This document shows positions 10,802 to 20,931 of a stretch of 64,000 nucleotides of DNA, one piece after another. Where the stretch lies: assembly GCA_034401795.1 (NCBI GenBank), contig CM067373.1:39357669-39421668 (forward strand), in the 5' to 3' direction. The position numbers and the translations under genes are program-made. Origin of the DNA: Chaetoderma sp. LZ-2023a (taxonomy: Eukaryota; Mollusca; Caudofoveata; Chaetodermatida; Chaetodermatidae). The notes beneath the pieces were generated by a model. The model was not told the DNA's origin, searched no databases, and saw only the letters and a list, made by a program, of their open reading frames with translations. Each line of letters opens with the position of its first letter. Positions within the stretch are counted from its first letter, which is position 1.

Positions 10802-13237
10802 TTTTTAGCTCACCTGGCCAGAACAGCCAAGTGAGCTTATGCGATGGCGACCATCTGTATGTCGTCTGTCGTCCGTCAACTTTTTCTTTAAATGACTTCT
10901 TCTCAAGAACCACTGGGCCGATTTCAACTATATTTGGCAGGAAGCATCCCTAGGGCTTAGAGATTCAAGTTTGTTCAAATGAAGCCGATCGGCCAAAATC
11001 CAAGATGACCGCCGACCAAAATGGCCGATTTTTAGAAACACTAAAAAATCTTCTCCGAAACTGCTGGAGGAATTGATTCAAAACTCATAACACATCATCT
11101 ATTGCAACGGTAGACCCAAGTTTGTTCAAGGCAACCTGATTAGCCGATTTGCCTGGCGGCCATCTTGAATGACCTAGTTTTTGCGAAAACGACTTCTCCC
11201 GAACCGCTTAAGCTATAGACCTGAAATTTGGTAAATATGCTTAGGGACCAAGGTCCATTCAAGTTTGTTCAAGGGAAGTTCGTACGTTAAAAAACATGGC
11301 CACTATCAACCAATCAAAATTTAGCGTTTGTTGGTCATGTTGGCTTTTTTGTATTTGATGTATTTTGATGGCGAAAATTGCTTTATATATGCTTATCAGT
11401 GTGGTGAAGTCAAATATGCCACTTACGAAACTATCGGATAAATGGTTTGGCTGCCATCTTGGTTTGTTTTCCCGCCATAGGCTCCCATAGTAAAGCAATG
11501 GGGAATTCTTTAAATTACTTCTCAAGAACCACTGGGCCAATTTCAATTATGTTTTGGAGGAAGAATTCATAGGGCATAGAGATCTAAGTTTGTTCAAACA
11601 AAGCGGATCGGTCAAAATCCAAGATGGCGGCCGGCCAAAATGGCTGATTCTTTAGAAACACTTTAAAAAATCTTCCCCGAAACCGCTGGAGGAATTGATT
11701 CAAAACTCATAACACATCATCTGTGGCAATGGTACCCAAGTTTGTTCACGGCAACCTGATTGGCCGATTTGCTTGGCAGCCATCTTGGATGACCTAGTTT
11801 TCGCGAAAACGGCTTCTCTCGAACCGCGGAAGGGATAGAGCTGAAATTTTTATACATATGCTTAGGGACCAAGGGCCTTTCAAGTTTGTTCAAGGGAAGT
11901 TTGTTCGTTAAAAACATGGCTGCCATCAACCAATCAAAATTTAGCATTTCTTGGTCATATTGGCTTTTTTGTATTTGATGTATTTTGATGTCGAAAATTG
12001 CTTTATATATGCTTATCAGTGTGGCCAGTTCAAATATCCCACTTTCGAAACTGTTGGATAAACGGTTTGACTGCCATCTTGGTTTGTTTTCCTGCCATAG
12101 GCTCCCATAGTAAAGCAATGGGGAATTCTTTAAACGACTTCTCAAGAACCGCTGGGCCGATTTCAATTATATTTGGCAGAAAGCAGCCTTATGGCATAGC
12201 GGTCTAAGTTTGTTCAAACGAAGCTGATCGGCAGAAATCCAAGATGGCCACCGACTAAACCAGCCAATTTTTAGAAATGTCTTTAAAAATCTCCGAAACC
12301 GCTTAGGGGATTGATTCCAAACTCATGAAACATCATCTAATGCAGGAGGAGAACCAATTTGTTCAAGAGAACCTGATTGGTCCATTGGCTTGGTGGCCAT
12401 CTTGGATGACCTAGTTTTTTCGAAAACGACTTCTCCAGAACCGCTGGAAGGATCAGGCTGAAATTTGGGAGATTTGATTAGGGCCTAAGAGCCATTAAAA
12501 TTTTTTCACGGGAAGTTGATCCATCAAAAAATATGGCTGCCGTGGGCCAATCAAAATGTAGTATGTTTGATGGCCATATTGAATTTTTTTATTTTGACGA
12601 ATCTTGAAGCCGAAACTGGTTTTATATGTGTTTGGGCATTCTGATTTCAGATTTCCCATTTTCGAAACTGTCAGATAAATGTTTTAGCGGCCATCATGGA
12701 TCATTTTACAACTAGAAACTCCCATGTACTAAAGCAATAGGAAATTTCAAGTGTAGTTGGCAGAAAACATACTTAGGGCATAGAGATACACGTTTGTTCA
12801 AATGAAGCTGGCCTGTAATTTGCCTGGCGGCCTTCCTGGATTTTTTAAATGCCTTTAAAAATCTTCTTTTCCGATTCCGCATGGGGGATTGATTCAAAAC
12901 TCATGACAGGTTATTTACAGAAACAGCTGAATCCAGTTTGTTCAATGGAACTTGATTGCCTATTGCTTTAGCAGTCATCTTGGATGACCTGGCTTTCATG
13001 AAAACAACTTCGTATCCAGAATCACTGAACGGATTGGGCCGAAATTTGGGAGATATGATAAGGGACTAAGGGCTGTTAAGTTTTGTTCAGAAGTAGTTGA
13101 TACATAAAGAAACATGGCTTTTGTTTTCTTGTCATAATTCTGCTCAACTTTGTATGGTTCTACTTATTGTTGATGGCCTTTCTGGTTGAAATGCCTATGA
13201 TGCAGGTTAGCGATACAGGCCCCTTGGGCCTCTTGTT
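10802..13237. mobile_element. AGCTCACCTGG repeat element A
   Basis: The left end is TTTTAGCTCACCTGGCC, followed by GCCAAGTGAGCTT, so the end can fold into a hairpin. The right end is GGCCCCTTGGGCCTCTTG, itself palindromic. The middle is a tandem set of three to four units of about 620 bp: the phrase AGAACCACTGGGCC and relatives recur at about 10906, 11524 and 12148, along with CCAAGATGGC blocks. Open frames inside are short, appear in repeated copies and are not genes. Related elements lie at 20932-23492 (reverse), 24035-24506, 27953-30011 and 47361-47960. Hairpin ends without an obvious target duplication recall Helitron-type elements, but no replicase is present. Confidence 0.65.
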
Positions 13238-13245
13238 ATTGAGTG

Positions 13246-13451
13246 CAGGGATGTGCCCAGGATGGGCGGTGCCGGGCCACACGCCCACCACTCATCAGTG
13301 TATGCCCGGCACTCTGGACAGATTCTCCTCTTTTAACCCCTCAAAATGCAGGAAATGGCTTCTCAGAGCATCTAGTTTTCAAAAGGACCCCCGGACCACC
13401 CGCGAGGGACTGGAATCCCCTGGCACTCATATTTTCCTGGGCACATCCCTG
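13246..13451. mobile_element. 206-bp miniature inverted-repeat element beside the COA4 array
   Basis: The ends are CAGGGATGTGCCCAGGA and TCCTGGGCACATCCCTG, perfect inverted repeats of 17 bp. It is flanked by GAGTG on both sides (13241-13245 and 13452-13456), a probable 5-bp target duplication. The right-hand GAGTG is also the start of the first 49-bp unit of the array. CAGGG ends suggest hAT, although that superfamily usually makes 8-bp duplications. Confidence 0.7.
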
Positions 13452-14578
13452 GAGTGTATGGCTGTATGACAATATTCACCAACTGTTGATGTACTTTCAG
13501 GAGTGTATGGCTGTATGACAATATTCACCAACTGTTGATGTACTTTCAGGAGTGTATGGCTGTATGACAATATTCACTAACTGTTGATGTACTTTCAGGA
13601 ATGTATGGCTGTATGACAATATTCACCAACTGTTGATGTACTTTCAGGAGTGTATGGCTGTATGACAATATTCACCAACTGTTGATGTACTTTCAGGAGT
13701 GTATGGCTGTATGACAATATTCACCAACTGTTGATGTACTTTCAGGAGTGTATGGCTGTATGACAATATTCACCAACTGTTGATGTACTTTCAGGAGTGT
13801 ATGGCTGTATGACAATATTCACCAACTGTTGATGTACTTTCAGGAATGTATGGCTGTATGACAATATTCACCAACTGTTGATGTACTTTCAGGAGTGTAT
13901 GGCTGTATGACAATATTCACCAACTGTTGATGTACTTTCAGGAGTGTATGGCTGTATGACAATATTCACCAACTGTTGATGTACTTTCAGGAGTGTATGG
14001 CTGTATGACAATATTCACTAACTGTTGATGTACTTTCAGGAGTGTATGGCTGTATGACAATATTCACCAACTGTTGATGTACTTTCAGGAGTGTATGGCT
14101 GTATGACAATATTCACCAACTGTTGATGTACTTTCAGGAGTGTATGGCTGTATGACAATATTCACCAACTGTTGATGTACTTTCAGGAGTGTATGGCTGT
14201 ATGACAATATTCACCAACTGTTGATGTACTTTCAGGAATGTATGGCTGTATGACAATATTCACCAACTGTTGATGTACTTTCAGGAGTGTATGGCTGTAT
14301 GACAATATTCACCAACTGTTGATGTACTTTCAGGAGTGTATGGCTGTATGACAATATTCACTAACTGTTGATGTACTTTCAGGAATGTATGGCTGTATGA
14401 CAATATTCACCAACTGTTGATGTGCTTTCAGGAGTGTATGGCTGTATGACAATATTCACCAACTGTTGATGTACTTTCAGGAGTGTATGGCTGTATGACA
14501 ATATTCACCAACTGTTGATGTACTTTCAGGAGTGTATGGCTGTATGACAATATTCACCAACTGTTGATGTACTTTCAG
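13452..14578 (+). repeat. 49-bp minisatellite of 23 units copying the COA4 splice acceptor
   Basis: There are twenty-three near-identical 49-bp units. Each begins with GAGTGTATGGCTG, which is the first 13 bases of the COA4 exon, and ends with TGTTGATGTACTTTCAG, a 3' splice-site tract. Variation is confined to a few positions: GAATG for GAGTG at units starting 13599, 13844, 14236 and 14383; TTCACTAAC for TTCACCAAC at 13550, 13991 and 14334; one TGTGCTTTC at 14383. The first unit lacks an acceptor tract before it, because the miniature element is there instead, so 23 acceptors precede the exon in all, at 13500/13501 through 14578/14579. High identity implies recent or ongoing expansion or gene conversion. 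Confidence 0.95.
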
Positions 14579-14689
14579 GAGTGTATGGCTGACCATCAGG
14601 ACTGGAGGAAGTGTCAGAATCATGTGACTGAGTTCCGTCAGTGCATGGCCAAATATCAGATGGCCAGCAGAGAGAAAGCAAAAACATAA
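14579..14689 (+). CDS. COA4: COA4-like (CHCHD8) protein, last coding exon
   Basis: A frame of 36 codons plus TAA runs from the last acceptor of the array. It begins ECMADHQDWRKC and continues CQNHVTEFRQC, and its spacing matches a twin-CX9C protein. The first Cys would be the second cysteine of the first CX9C motif, and the last two form the second motif. The sequence closely follows human COA4 as I remember it (CMAQHQDWRQC). COA4 is a small protein of the mitochondrial intermembrane space needed for cytochrome c oxidase assembly; its cysteine pairs are oxidised by the Mia40 import route. The tail after the last Cys is basic and ends KAKT. The upstream exon, which should carry the first Cys, was not found within 13.4 kb, so it is further upstream or in sequence I could not recognise. 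Family call firm; orthology likely. Confidence 0.85.
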   Translation, partial: ECMADHQDWRKCQNHVTEFRQCMAKYQMASREKAKT

Positions 14690-14836
14690 CACGTGTTACT
14701 GGTAATATATCCTGTACGGAGAACCTGTCCTCTCCGAGTTCCAGTGACATTAAGCGGCCGAGTGTGTTCTCCACTACCTATATGTATAAATCTCGGACAG
14801 GACAAGAAACATATTTATCACATATTCATAATAATG
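14690..14836 (+). other. Probable COA4 3' untranslated sequence
   Basis: Unique-looking sequence follows the stop. No clear AATAAA signal is seen before the next tandem repeat begins, so the transcript end is not placed. Confidence 0.4.
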
Positions 14837-15260
14837 GAAGTCTGCAATGCTCTGCACTGCTGGAAGCCTGATGCTCTGCACTACTGTAATTCTGATGTGT
14901 TGGAATACTAGATATGCTAGAAGTCTGCGTTGCCCTGCACTGCTCTCAGTCTGACATATTGGAATACTAGAAGTCTGCAATGCTCTGCACTGCCGGAAGC
15001 CTGATGCTCTGCACTACTGTAATTCTGATGTGTTGGAATACTAGATATGCTAGAAGTCTGCGTTGCCCTGCACTGCTCTAAGTCTGACATATTGGAATAC
15101 TAGAAGTCTGCAATGCTCTGCACTTCTGGAAGCCTGATGCTCTGCACTACTGTAATTCTGATGTGTTGGAATACTAGATATGCTAGAAGTCTGCGTTGCC
15201 CTGCACTGCTCTAAGTCTGACATATTGGAATACTAGAAGTCTGCAATGCTCTTCACTGCC
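14837..15260. repeat. 133-bp tandem repeat, three units plus a partial one
   Basis: Units start GAAGTCTGCAATGCTCTGCA at 14837, 14970, 15103 and 15236 (the last partial). Each unit contains an internal half-repeat (GAAGTCTGCGTTGCCCTGCA). Diverged pieces continue at 15470-15640. Confidence 0.85.
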
Positions 15261-15284
15261 TTTGAACTGCAAGCCAGCAGACAA

Positions 15285-15425
15285 TAATTTCCAGAGCAAA
15301 GATCGACTTGCTGAATATTTTGTAAACAATTTGACATAAAGTTGTTGGTGGTTTAACCACCAACAACTTTCAGTCAAATTGTTTTCAAAATATTAAGCTT
15401 ATCCAGAATCAAACCCCATGGAAAA
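15285..15425. repeat. Palindromic repeat family B, GTTGTTGGTGG variant
   Basis: The arms run from TGCTGAATATTTTGTAAACA through AAGTTGTTGGTGGTT, then AACCACCAACAACTT and back to AAATTGTTTTCAAAATATT. Family B has the same plan everywhere: a GAATATTTTGAAA outer arm and a variable G/C-rich inner stem. Confidence 0.7.
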
Positions 15426-15646
15426 TGCTAGTCTGCAGAAAGTCATCACCCAGACAGTTACTAGGGCTAATGTGTTGGAATGCTAGAAGTCTGCAATGCT
15501 TTGCACCGCTCTAAAGCAGCGTTGCACCGCTCTAAAGCTAGCGTTTTGGCATAGGTGATGGGTGTTGTTGAAATACTAGAAGTCTGCATTTCCCTGCACT
15601 GCCCTAAGGCTGATGTGTCTGCAACGCTCTGCATTGCTTTAACATA

Positions 15647-17297
15647 TACACCTGTGCAAAAGTTAAGCACCACCCTATTTTTACGCACATGCGAGGGTAT
15701 ATTCATGTGCTATGAAGAAAGCAATAGCATAAACATTTATGTACCCATCCATCTTAGTGCAAGAGGTAATAATGCAACTAGAGGAATGCTGATTATGATG
15801 GTGGGGAAACACTGTATGTTTTTGTTTGAACTTGAAAACGAGGCCTGAATATGGTTACGTTGACACAACTGACAACTATTGCCCTACAGTTGACACACGT
15901 GGCTAGATTGTCATTAATGGTGTCTGAAAACGAAGTTTAACATCTGTGCACGAGTTTGAGACTGTCATTATTAATACCGGGTATATCCACCTTGTGCCTG
16001 GATGATGGCCTGGACACGACGTCTCATGCTGGTCACCAACCGACTGATACGCCATTGTGGTATTTGTTGCCATTCAAGATGGAGTGCGTCTGTTAATTCC
16101 TGTAGGTTCTGCACAGGAGGATCCCTCCTTCTCACCATGTTTCCCAGAATGTCCCAGATATGCTCAATAGGGTTCATGTCAGGGCTCCTTGCTGGCCATG
16201 GTAGGGTTTCGATGGCATTCTGGCGGAGGTATTCATGCACAGCTCTAGCACGATGTGGTCGGGCGTTGTCATCCATGAATATAGGGTGGGTTCCAGGTGC
16301 ATGATTTACAAAATGAGGGACCACAACTCTATCCAGTATGGAATCTTGATATCTTTGTCCATCTAGTGTTCCAGGTACAGTCAACAGATCCAGCTTACAA
16401 TCAAATGAGATGCACCCCCATATCATAACGGAACCTCCACCAAATGGAACTTCTTCCATGATGTTACGTTGGTCGTACGCCGTGCGTCTGGACCTCCATA
16501 CACGAGTTCGACCATCTGTGGCATGAAGCAGGAACCGACTTTCATCGGACCAGTGTACCCGTCTCCAGGATCTCATGTTCCAGTGTCTTCTTTCGTTGCA
16601 CCACCTCAGACGCTCCTCTTTGTGGTGTGCAGTGAGGAGAGGACGTCTGACAGGTCTCCTAGCTTTCATGCCAGCAGCATACAGTCTCCTTTTGACGGTA
16701 GACATTGACACTCTATTGCGCATTTCCCATTGCTGGCTGAGCACTCTGCTGTTGGTGAATGGAGATCTCCTAACAAGGCTCGATCATCACGGGCAGTAGT
16801 CTTCTTCGGTCTTCCAGATCTAGGCATGTCCTTCACCTCGTTAGTTTGCCCTTGTTTTGCAATCAAACGACTGATTACAGTATGGTTAATGTTCAGCTGT
16901 CTGCCAATCTCTCTGCATGACATACCAGTGGTATGCATGCCTATGATTTGCCATTTCACACGATCACTTAACCTTCGTCTTGCCATAGCGGTTCACAATC
17001 AAGAGCTAATTCTCTCTGTACAAATAAACCACGGTCATGAACACAAAATTCCTAATCTTGTCGCCTAAATCTGTATGTAATGTTCTACACCTCAAACTGG
17101 ACTTTTACATAACTGAACACGTGTGCTGTTTCCCGCCACGCACGGACATCAAGCGGCGTGAAGTCATGCATGCATGTGCATTTCGTACTTGGAATTATGT
17201 CAGCTAATGCGGGGACAAAAAGTATGGCAGCCTAGTTGTACCATCATGTTTCTACGTTCTATTGTTTTTGCTGGTGCTTAACTTTTGCACAGGTGTA
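15647..17297 (-). mobile_element. Tc1-like (IS630/Tc1/mariner) transposon, nearly whole
   Basis: The element is bounded by inverted ends TACACCTGTGCAAAAGTTAA (left, 15647) and their complement ending at 17297. The match runs 29 bp if the flanking TA-rich bases are counted. TA dinucleotides lie at 15645-15646 and 17298-17299, the expected target duplication. Its length of 1.65 kb is normal for the family. It sits in the 15470-15640 repeat remnant downstream of COA4. One frameshift in the transposase suggests it is no longer autonomous but fairly young. Confidence 0.9.
15971..16986 (-). pseudogene. Tc1-like DD34E transposase, one frameshift
   Basis: Translation starts at 16986 (MARRRLSDRVKWQI). 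A helix-turn-helix region follows (EIGRQLNINHTVISRL), then the GRPKK hook between the two DNA-binding halves. The catalytic domain reads HWSDESRF, IFMDDNARPH and NPIEHIWDILG. The second Asp and the Glu are 34 residues apart, so this is a DD34E enzyme. The protein ends QAQGGYTRY at 15971. About 338 residues would be expected and nearly all are present. The reading frame changes once near 16769-16775, between the two DNA-binding halves and the catalytic part. No intron is seen. Confidence 0.9.
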
Positions 17298-17401
17298 TAT
17301 ATTAGGCAGACACACATGTCAGATATTTCTTATAAAAGCCTGTGTTAAAGAGACATGTTTTTAGTGGAAATGCTTTAAGTTGTTTGTTTAACATGCCACT
17401 C

Positions 17402-17622
17402 TCTATTTAACTCTTTAATCCTTGAATTTGTTCAAAAAATTAAAGATTTTCTCATGGAAATGTCCATTTGCAGACCAAGACGATTTTTGAAAATTTCCCA
17501 CTGGAATGACTGGCTCGGTTAGTGGTAGATTTTCAAAAATAATCTTCTCTTGGTCTGCTGATGGACATTTCTCAAGACCACTGCAGAAGCCGTTTTTGTC
17601 AGATATGAGTGTTAAAGGGTTA
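17402..17622. repeat. Palindromic repeat family A, copy 5
   Basis: This copy is full length, with the ends AACTCTTTAATCCTTGAATT and GAGTGTTAAAGGGTTAAAG. The loop is shortened: one arm of the inner stem, between GGCTCGGTTA and GTGGTAGATTTTC, has lost its partner. Confidence 0.75.
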
Positions 17623-17635
17623 AAGACAACTATAC

Positions 17636-17735
17636 AGAGCTGTTGAATATTTTGAAACTACTTTGACCGGAAACTGTTTCTAAGCAGCAAAAGCTCTGTC
17701 AAGTTAGTTTCAAGATAATCGTTAGAATAATCCAT
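17636..17735. repeat. Palindromic repeat family B, copy 2 (diverged)
   Basis: GCTGTTGAATATTTTGAAAC faces GTTAGTTTCAAGATAAT; the inner stem is degraded. Confidence 0.55.
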
Positions 17736-17745
17736 AATGTTACAT

Positions 17746-18770
17746 ACAGAGTTTGTCATGTATGGTCTGTAGGAGTTAAAGGGTTAAGATGTCCTTTACA
17801 GTAAATGATGTACTTACTGAACAAGGTCGATAGAATCTCGGTAGCTGCGGTTTCAAGATCGTTTCAGGTTTTCTGGATTTTTTTGGATCACGCCGAAACT
17901 TGTGGAATCCTTGTTTATGGTCATGCTGTTTGCTGTGTTTGAGCCAAATAGTGAGTAGATCCCAAGATATCCAGAATTTGATCTGATCTGGATCTAGGTT
18001 CTTTTATCCGGATGACAGGCAATATCTGAAAATCCTCTTGCACTAAGTTCCTTCGATGGGTTGAGATTTGAGCCAAATCTGAGCAGTAATTTTTTAGAGA
18101 GCCTGGAGTAAGCTTTTGTGACTGACTAACTGACTACATGTACCAGCAACTTAATGGTTCAATCCAATTCTGTTCAAAATATTCAACAGAATATGTCTTA
18201 TATTATGTTCAAAATTTTACTAACTAACATGGTTCTGCCTTTGTTTTGGAAACCTGTTAGCTTATTTTGAGCAGTACTGTAGCATGTTGATCAAGAAATG
18301 CTCATTGGAAATATTTGTCCTGCCAAGACAAATCATCATTCCGCAGATGTAAACAATGATTATTTAACGATTGAATGGTTAAGCCAGCCAAACCCGGCCT
18401 TTGCAGCGGTCTGGAGGAATGGTCATTTGCAGGCCAGGAGAATGCCAAATGGATATTTACTGAGGCAAGATGTCAATTTCCATGACCAATCTTCAGCATG
18501 TAATGGCTATATAAAATTTGGTCAAGAAAATTAATTATTCCCTTATTGAATGCCCATTTGCAGACCAAGTGAAGGCAATTTTTTGAAATTTATGTCTTGG
18601 TCTACAAATGGACATTGCTCGGTCTACAAATGGACATTGCTCAAGACTCCTGTAGAGGGCACATTTAGCCGGCTTAGCCAAGAAAGGGTTATGGTTAACT
18701 ATAATGGACTCTGATCATATAAATATATATCTATGGTTTTCTGGTTTGTGTGATGCCACAATCTTTATAT
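17746..18770. other. Noncoding sequence with degenerate family A pieces (18340-18690)
   Basis: 17746-18340 shows nothing recognisable. From 18340 several short family A phrases recur (CATTTGCAGACCAAG, TCTACAAATGGACATTGCTC, the last duplicated), without a clean palindrome. The 78-codon frame at 18298-18534 falls in this repeat and is not a gene. Confidence 0.45.
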
Positions 18771-20345
18771 GAGGGTATGGAGGGTGGTACCTGACAGTTA
18801 CAAACCTAACATGTATACCAGAGAGGCTGGTACCTGGCAGTTACAAAACTAACATATACCAGAGGGTATAGAGGGTGCTTCTTGACAGTTACAAACCTAA
18901 CACGCCTGAGAGGGTCTAAAGGCTGGTCCTTGGCAGTTACAAACTTAACAAATACCAGAGATGGTATAGAGGGGTGGTACCTGACAGTTACAAACTTAAC
19001 ATATCAGAGGGTATAGTGGGGGTTACCTGACAGTTACAAACCTAACATATACCAGAGGGTATAGAGGGTGGTCCTTTACAGTTACAAACCTAACATACCA
19101 GAGAGTAGGCTTGCACGATTTTTGCTTTGAAACATCGCGATTGATTTTATAAAGTCCAAATTCCCAAAAGTATAAACCGGTGTAACGTGACTTGTTTCTA
19201 GAAGTTGAAATAAATGATACAAAAATAGCACGAAATTAGAACACATTTTCATGCGCCGAATTCTTGCCATCCTACGTCTATGCTTAATGTATACCTTATA
19301 TCCATCATCGCGGGAGTGAAATTATTAATTGGGACTGCCTAAATATTACGTATCGTTTAATAAACATTATTTATTTCAGCAAAATTTGAGATAAAATGGT
19401 GTTGAGAAAAAACTATAAATTACGTGATGTATCAGCTTCCGCTTATAGCCTCCCTTTGTAGGACGAGTTTAGCTCATTATCGGAGTAACGGGAAGACGTT
19501 AATATTAGTACCCGGGGAGATACTGGGCAATCCACATACATAGGATGCGAGCTTTGAGTAGGTACGAGTGTAATGACGTAAACTCGTCCTATAGAGCAGT
19601 TTATAGTTGCTTTCAGAATGTACGATTTACATTTAAGAGTAATCAACAGAACGCACACTTCAAAATCAAGCAACCTGGAATGCTGTTGCTTTATTTTCTT
19701 TAATTTGACATGACAATCGAATCAAAAAGGAAAAATTACACCGCCTGAAATCGCAACGCCTAGAATTAAAAAGAATTATGTTCACTGATTGCCTAACACT
19801 CTGCAACTAAGTATATACTTGGCATTTCACGACAGACTCGGGGGTCCGCAGCGAAAGAAAGAAAATTATATGGTGATTCGATGGAGTAACTAGCTCGTTT
19901 TCTCAATGACAAAGGTGTTACCTCGCTATTGTTAGCTTGTTTATTTCGTTGTCTTGTGATTAGTAATTATTCGGCACGGCGGGATATGAACACAGGCGTG
20001 AATCGATTATAATTGTACTCGTGTACTGATAAAATGCGACGGAAAAGTACACACTTCAGATTTAAGAAAAAACATGACATTTTTGACGATTTTCCGATTT
20101 TTCCTCGTAAAAATCGTGATTTTAAAAATAAATCAAACTTCACGATTACCAGAGAGGGTACAACGAGTGGTCCTTGACAGTAAGACACCTAACATACCAA
20201 AGGGTATAGATGGCGGTACTTCACAGTAAGACACCTAACATACTAGCGTGGGTATGGTGGTTCTTGACAGTTACAAACCTAACATACGTCAGTTTCAAAC
20301 CTAACAGGATATATAGAGCGTGGTATGTGACACTTACAAACCTAT
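18771..20345. repeat. About 50-bp tandem array, split by a hAT insertion
   Basis: Units carry GAGGGTGGTACCTGACAGTT followed by ACAAACCTAACATAYCAGAG. About seven units lie at 18771-19105 and three or four at 20149-20345. The break between them is the 1.04-kb element at 19106-20148. Confidence 0.8.
19106..20148. mobile_element. hAT-type noncoding element inserted in the 50-bp array
   Basis: The left end is TAGGCTTGCACGATTT. The flanks CCAGAGAG at 19098-19105 and 20149-20156 are an exact 8-bp duplication, although the array itself contains similar words. The right end (CTTCACGATTA) does not mirror the left, so it is truncated or eroded. Interior text matches the element at 58679 (CATCATCGCGGGAGTGAAAT). 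Confidence 0.65.
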
Positions 20346-20802
20346 CATACCAGATACACACACCATTACCAGATACCATGTAGCATACCATCTGATGAAT
20401 GGGTAGAAATTACAAATTAATTTTAAAATATTCAACAGCTTTCATGTCGGGTTGTTCAAAAATTATTATTCAGAGCTATATTCCTGGAACGCTTAGAATG
20501 TGTACATACTAAATGGAATGCCGATGAAATGTTAGTGCCTTATACAATGTAAATAGGGTAATATACAGATCTAATGATTATAACATGAAATTTTTATATA
20601 TTCTTTATTTCACCAGAGTGTAAAGATAAGCAGTAAAATAGTGACAGTAAAATGGAATGTACAAAGCTCTTATTCATAAATAAATCACTAAATTCGATCT
20701 AATAGATTTTGTTTGTAACTTACGTATGTAAGCAAAACTGTGTTGTATTATATTTTATCTATTAAATCAAATCAGATTCAAATAGAATTTAACAACCAGT
20801 AT
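20346..20802. other. AT-rich intergenic stretch, nothing recognised
   Basis: A single family B arm (TTTTAAAATATTCAACAGCT) is at about 20419. The rest has no feature I can support. Confidence 0.4.
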
Positions 20803-20931
20803 TAACCCTCTAACACTCAAATTCCCACAACGGTTTCTGCAGTGGTCTTCAGAACAAGAACTTCTTTAAAAATTTACTACTGAAATGACTGGCTCGATAA
20901 CCAAGCCAGTCATTCCATTGGTAGATTAAAC

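Noticed and set aside
11259-12166. Two similar minus-strand frames of 95 and 149 codons as paralogous genes
   Set aside because: They are the same stretch of successive internal units of AGCTCACCTGG element A.
13167-13518. Open frames ending in ECMAV as the upstream COA4 exon
   Set aside because: The frame runs through the end of element A and a miniature element; the text before ECMAV has no CX9C-type cysteine spacing and no acceptor precedes the first unit.
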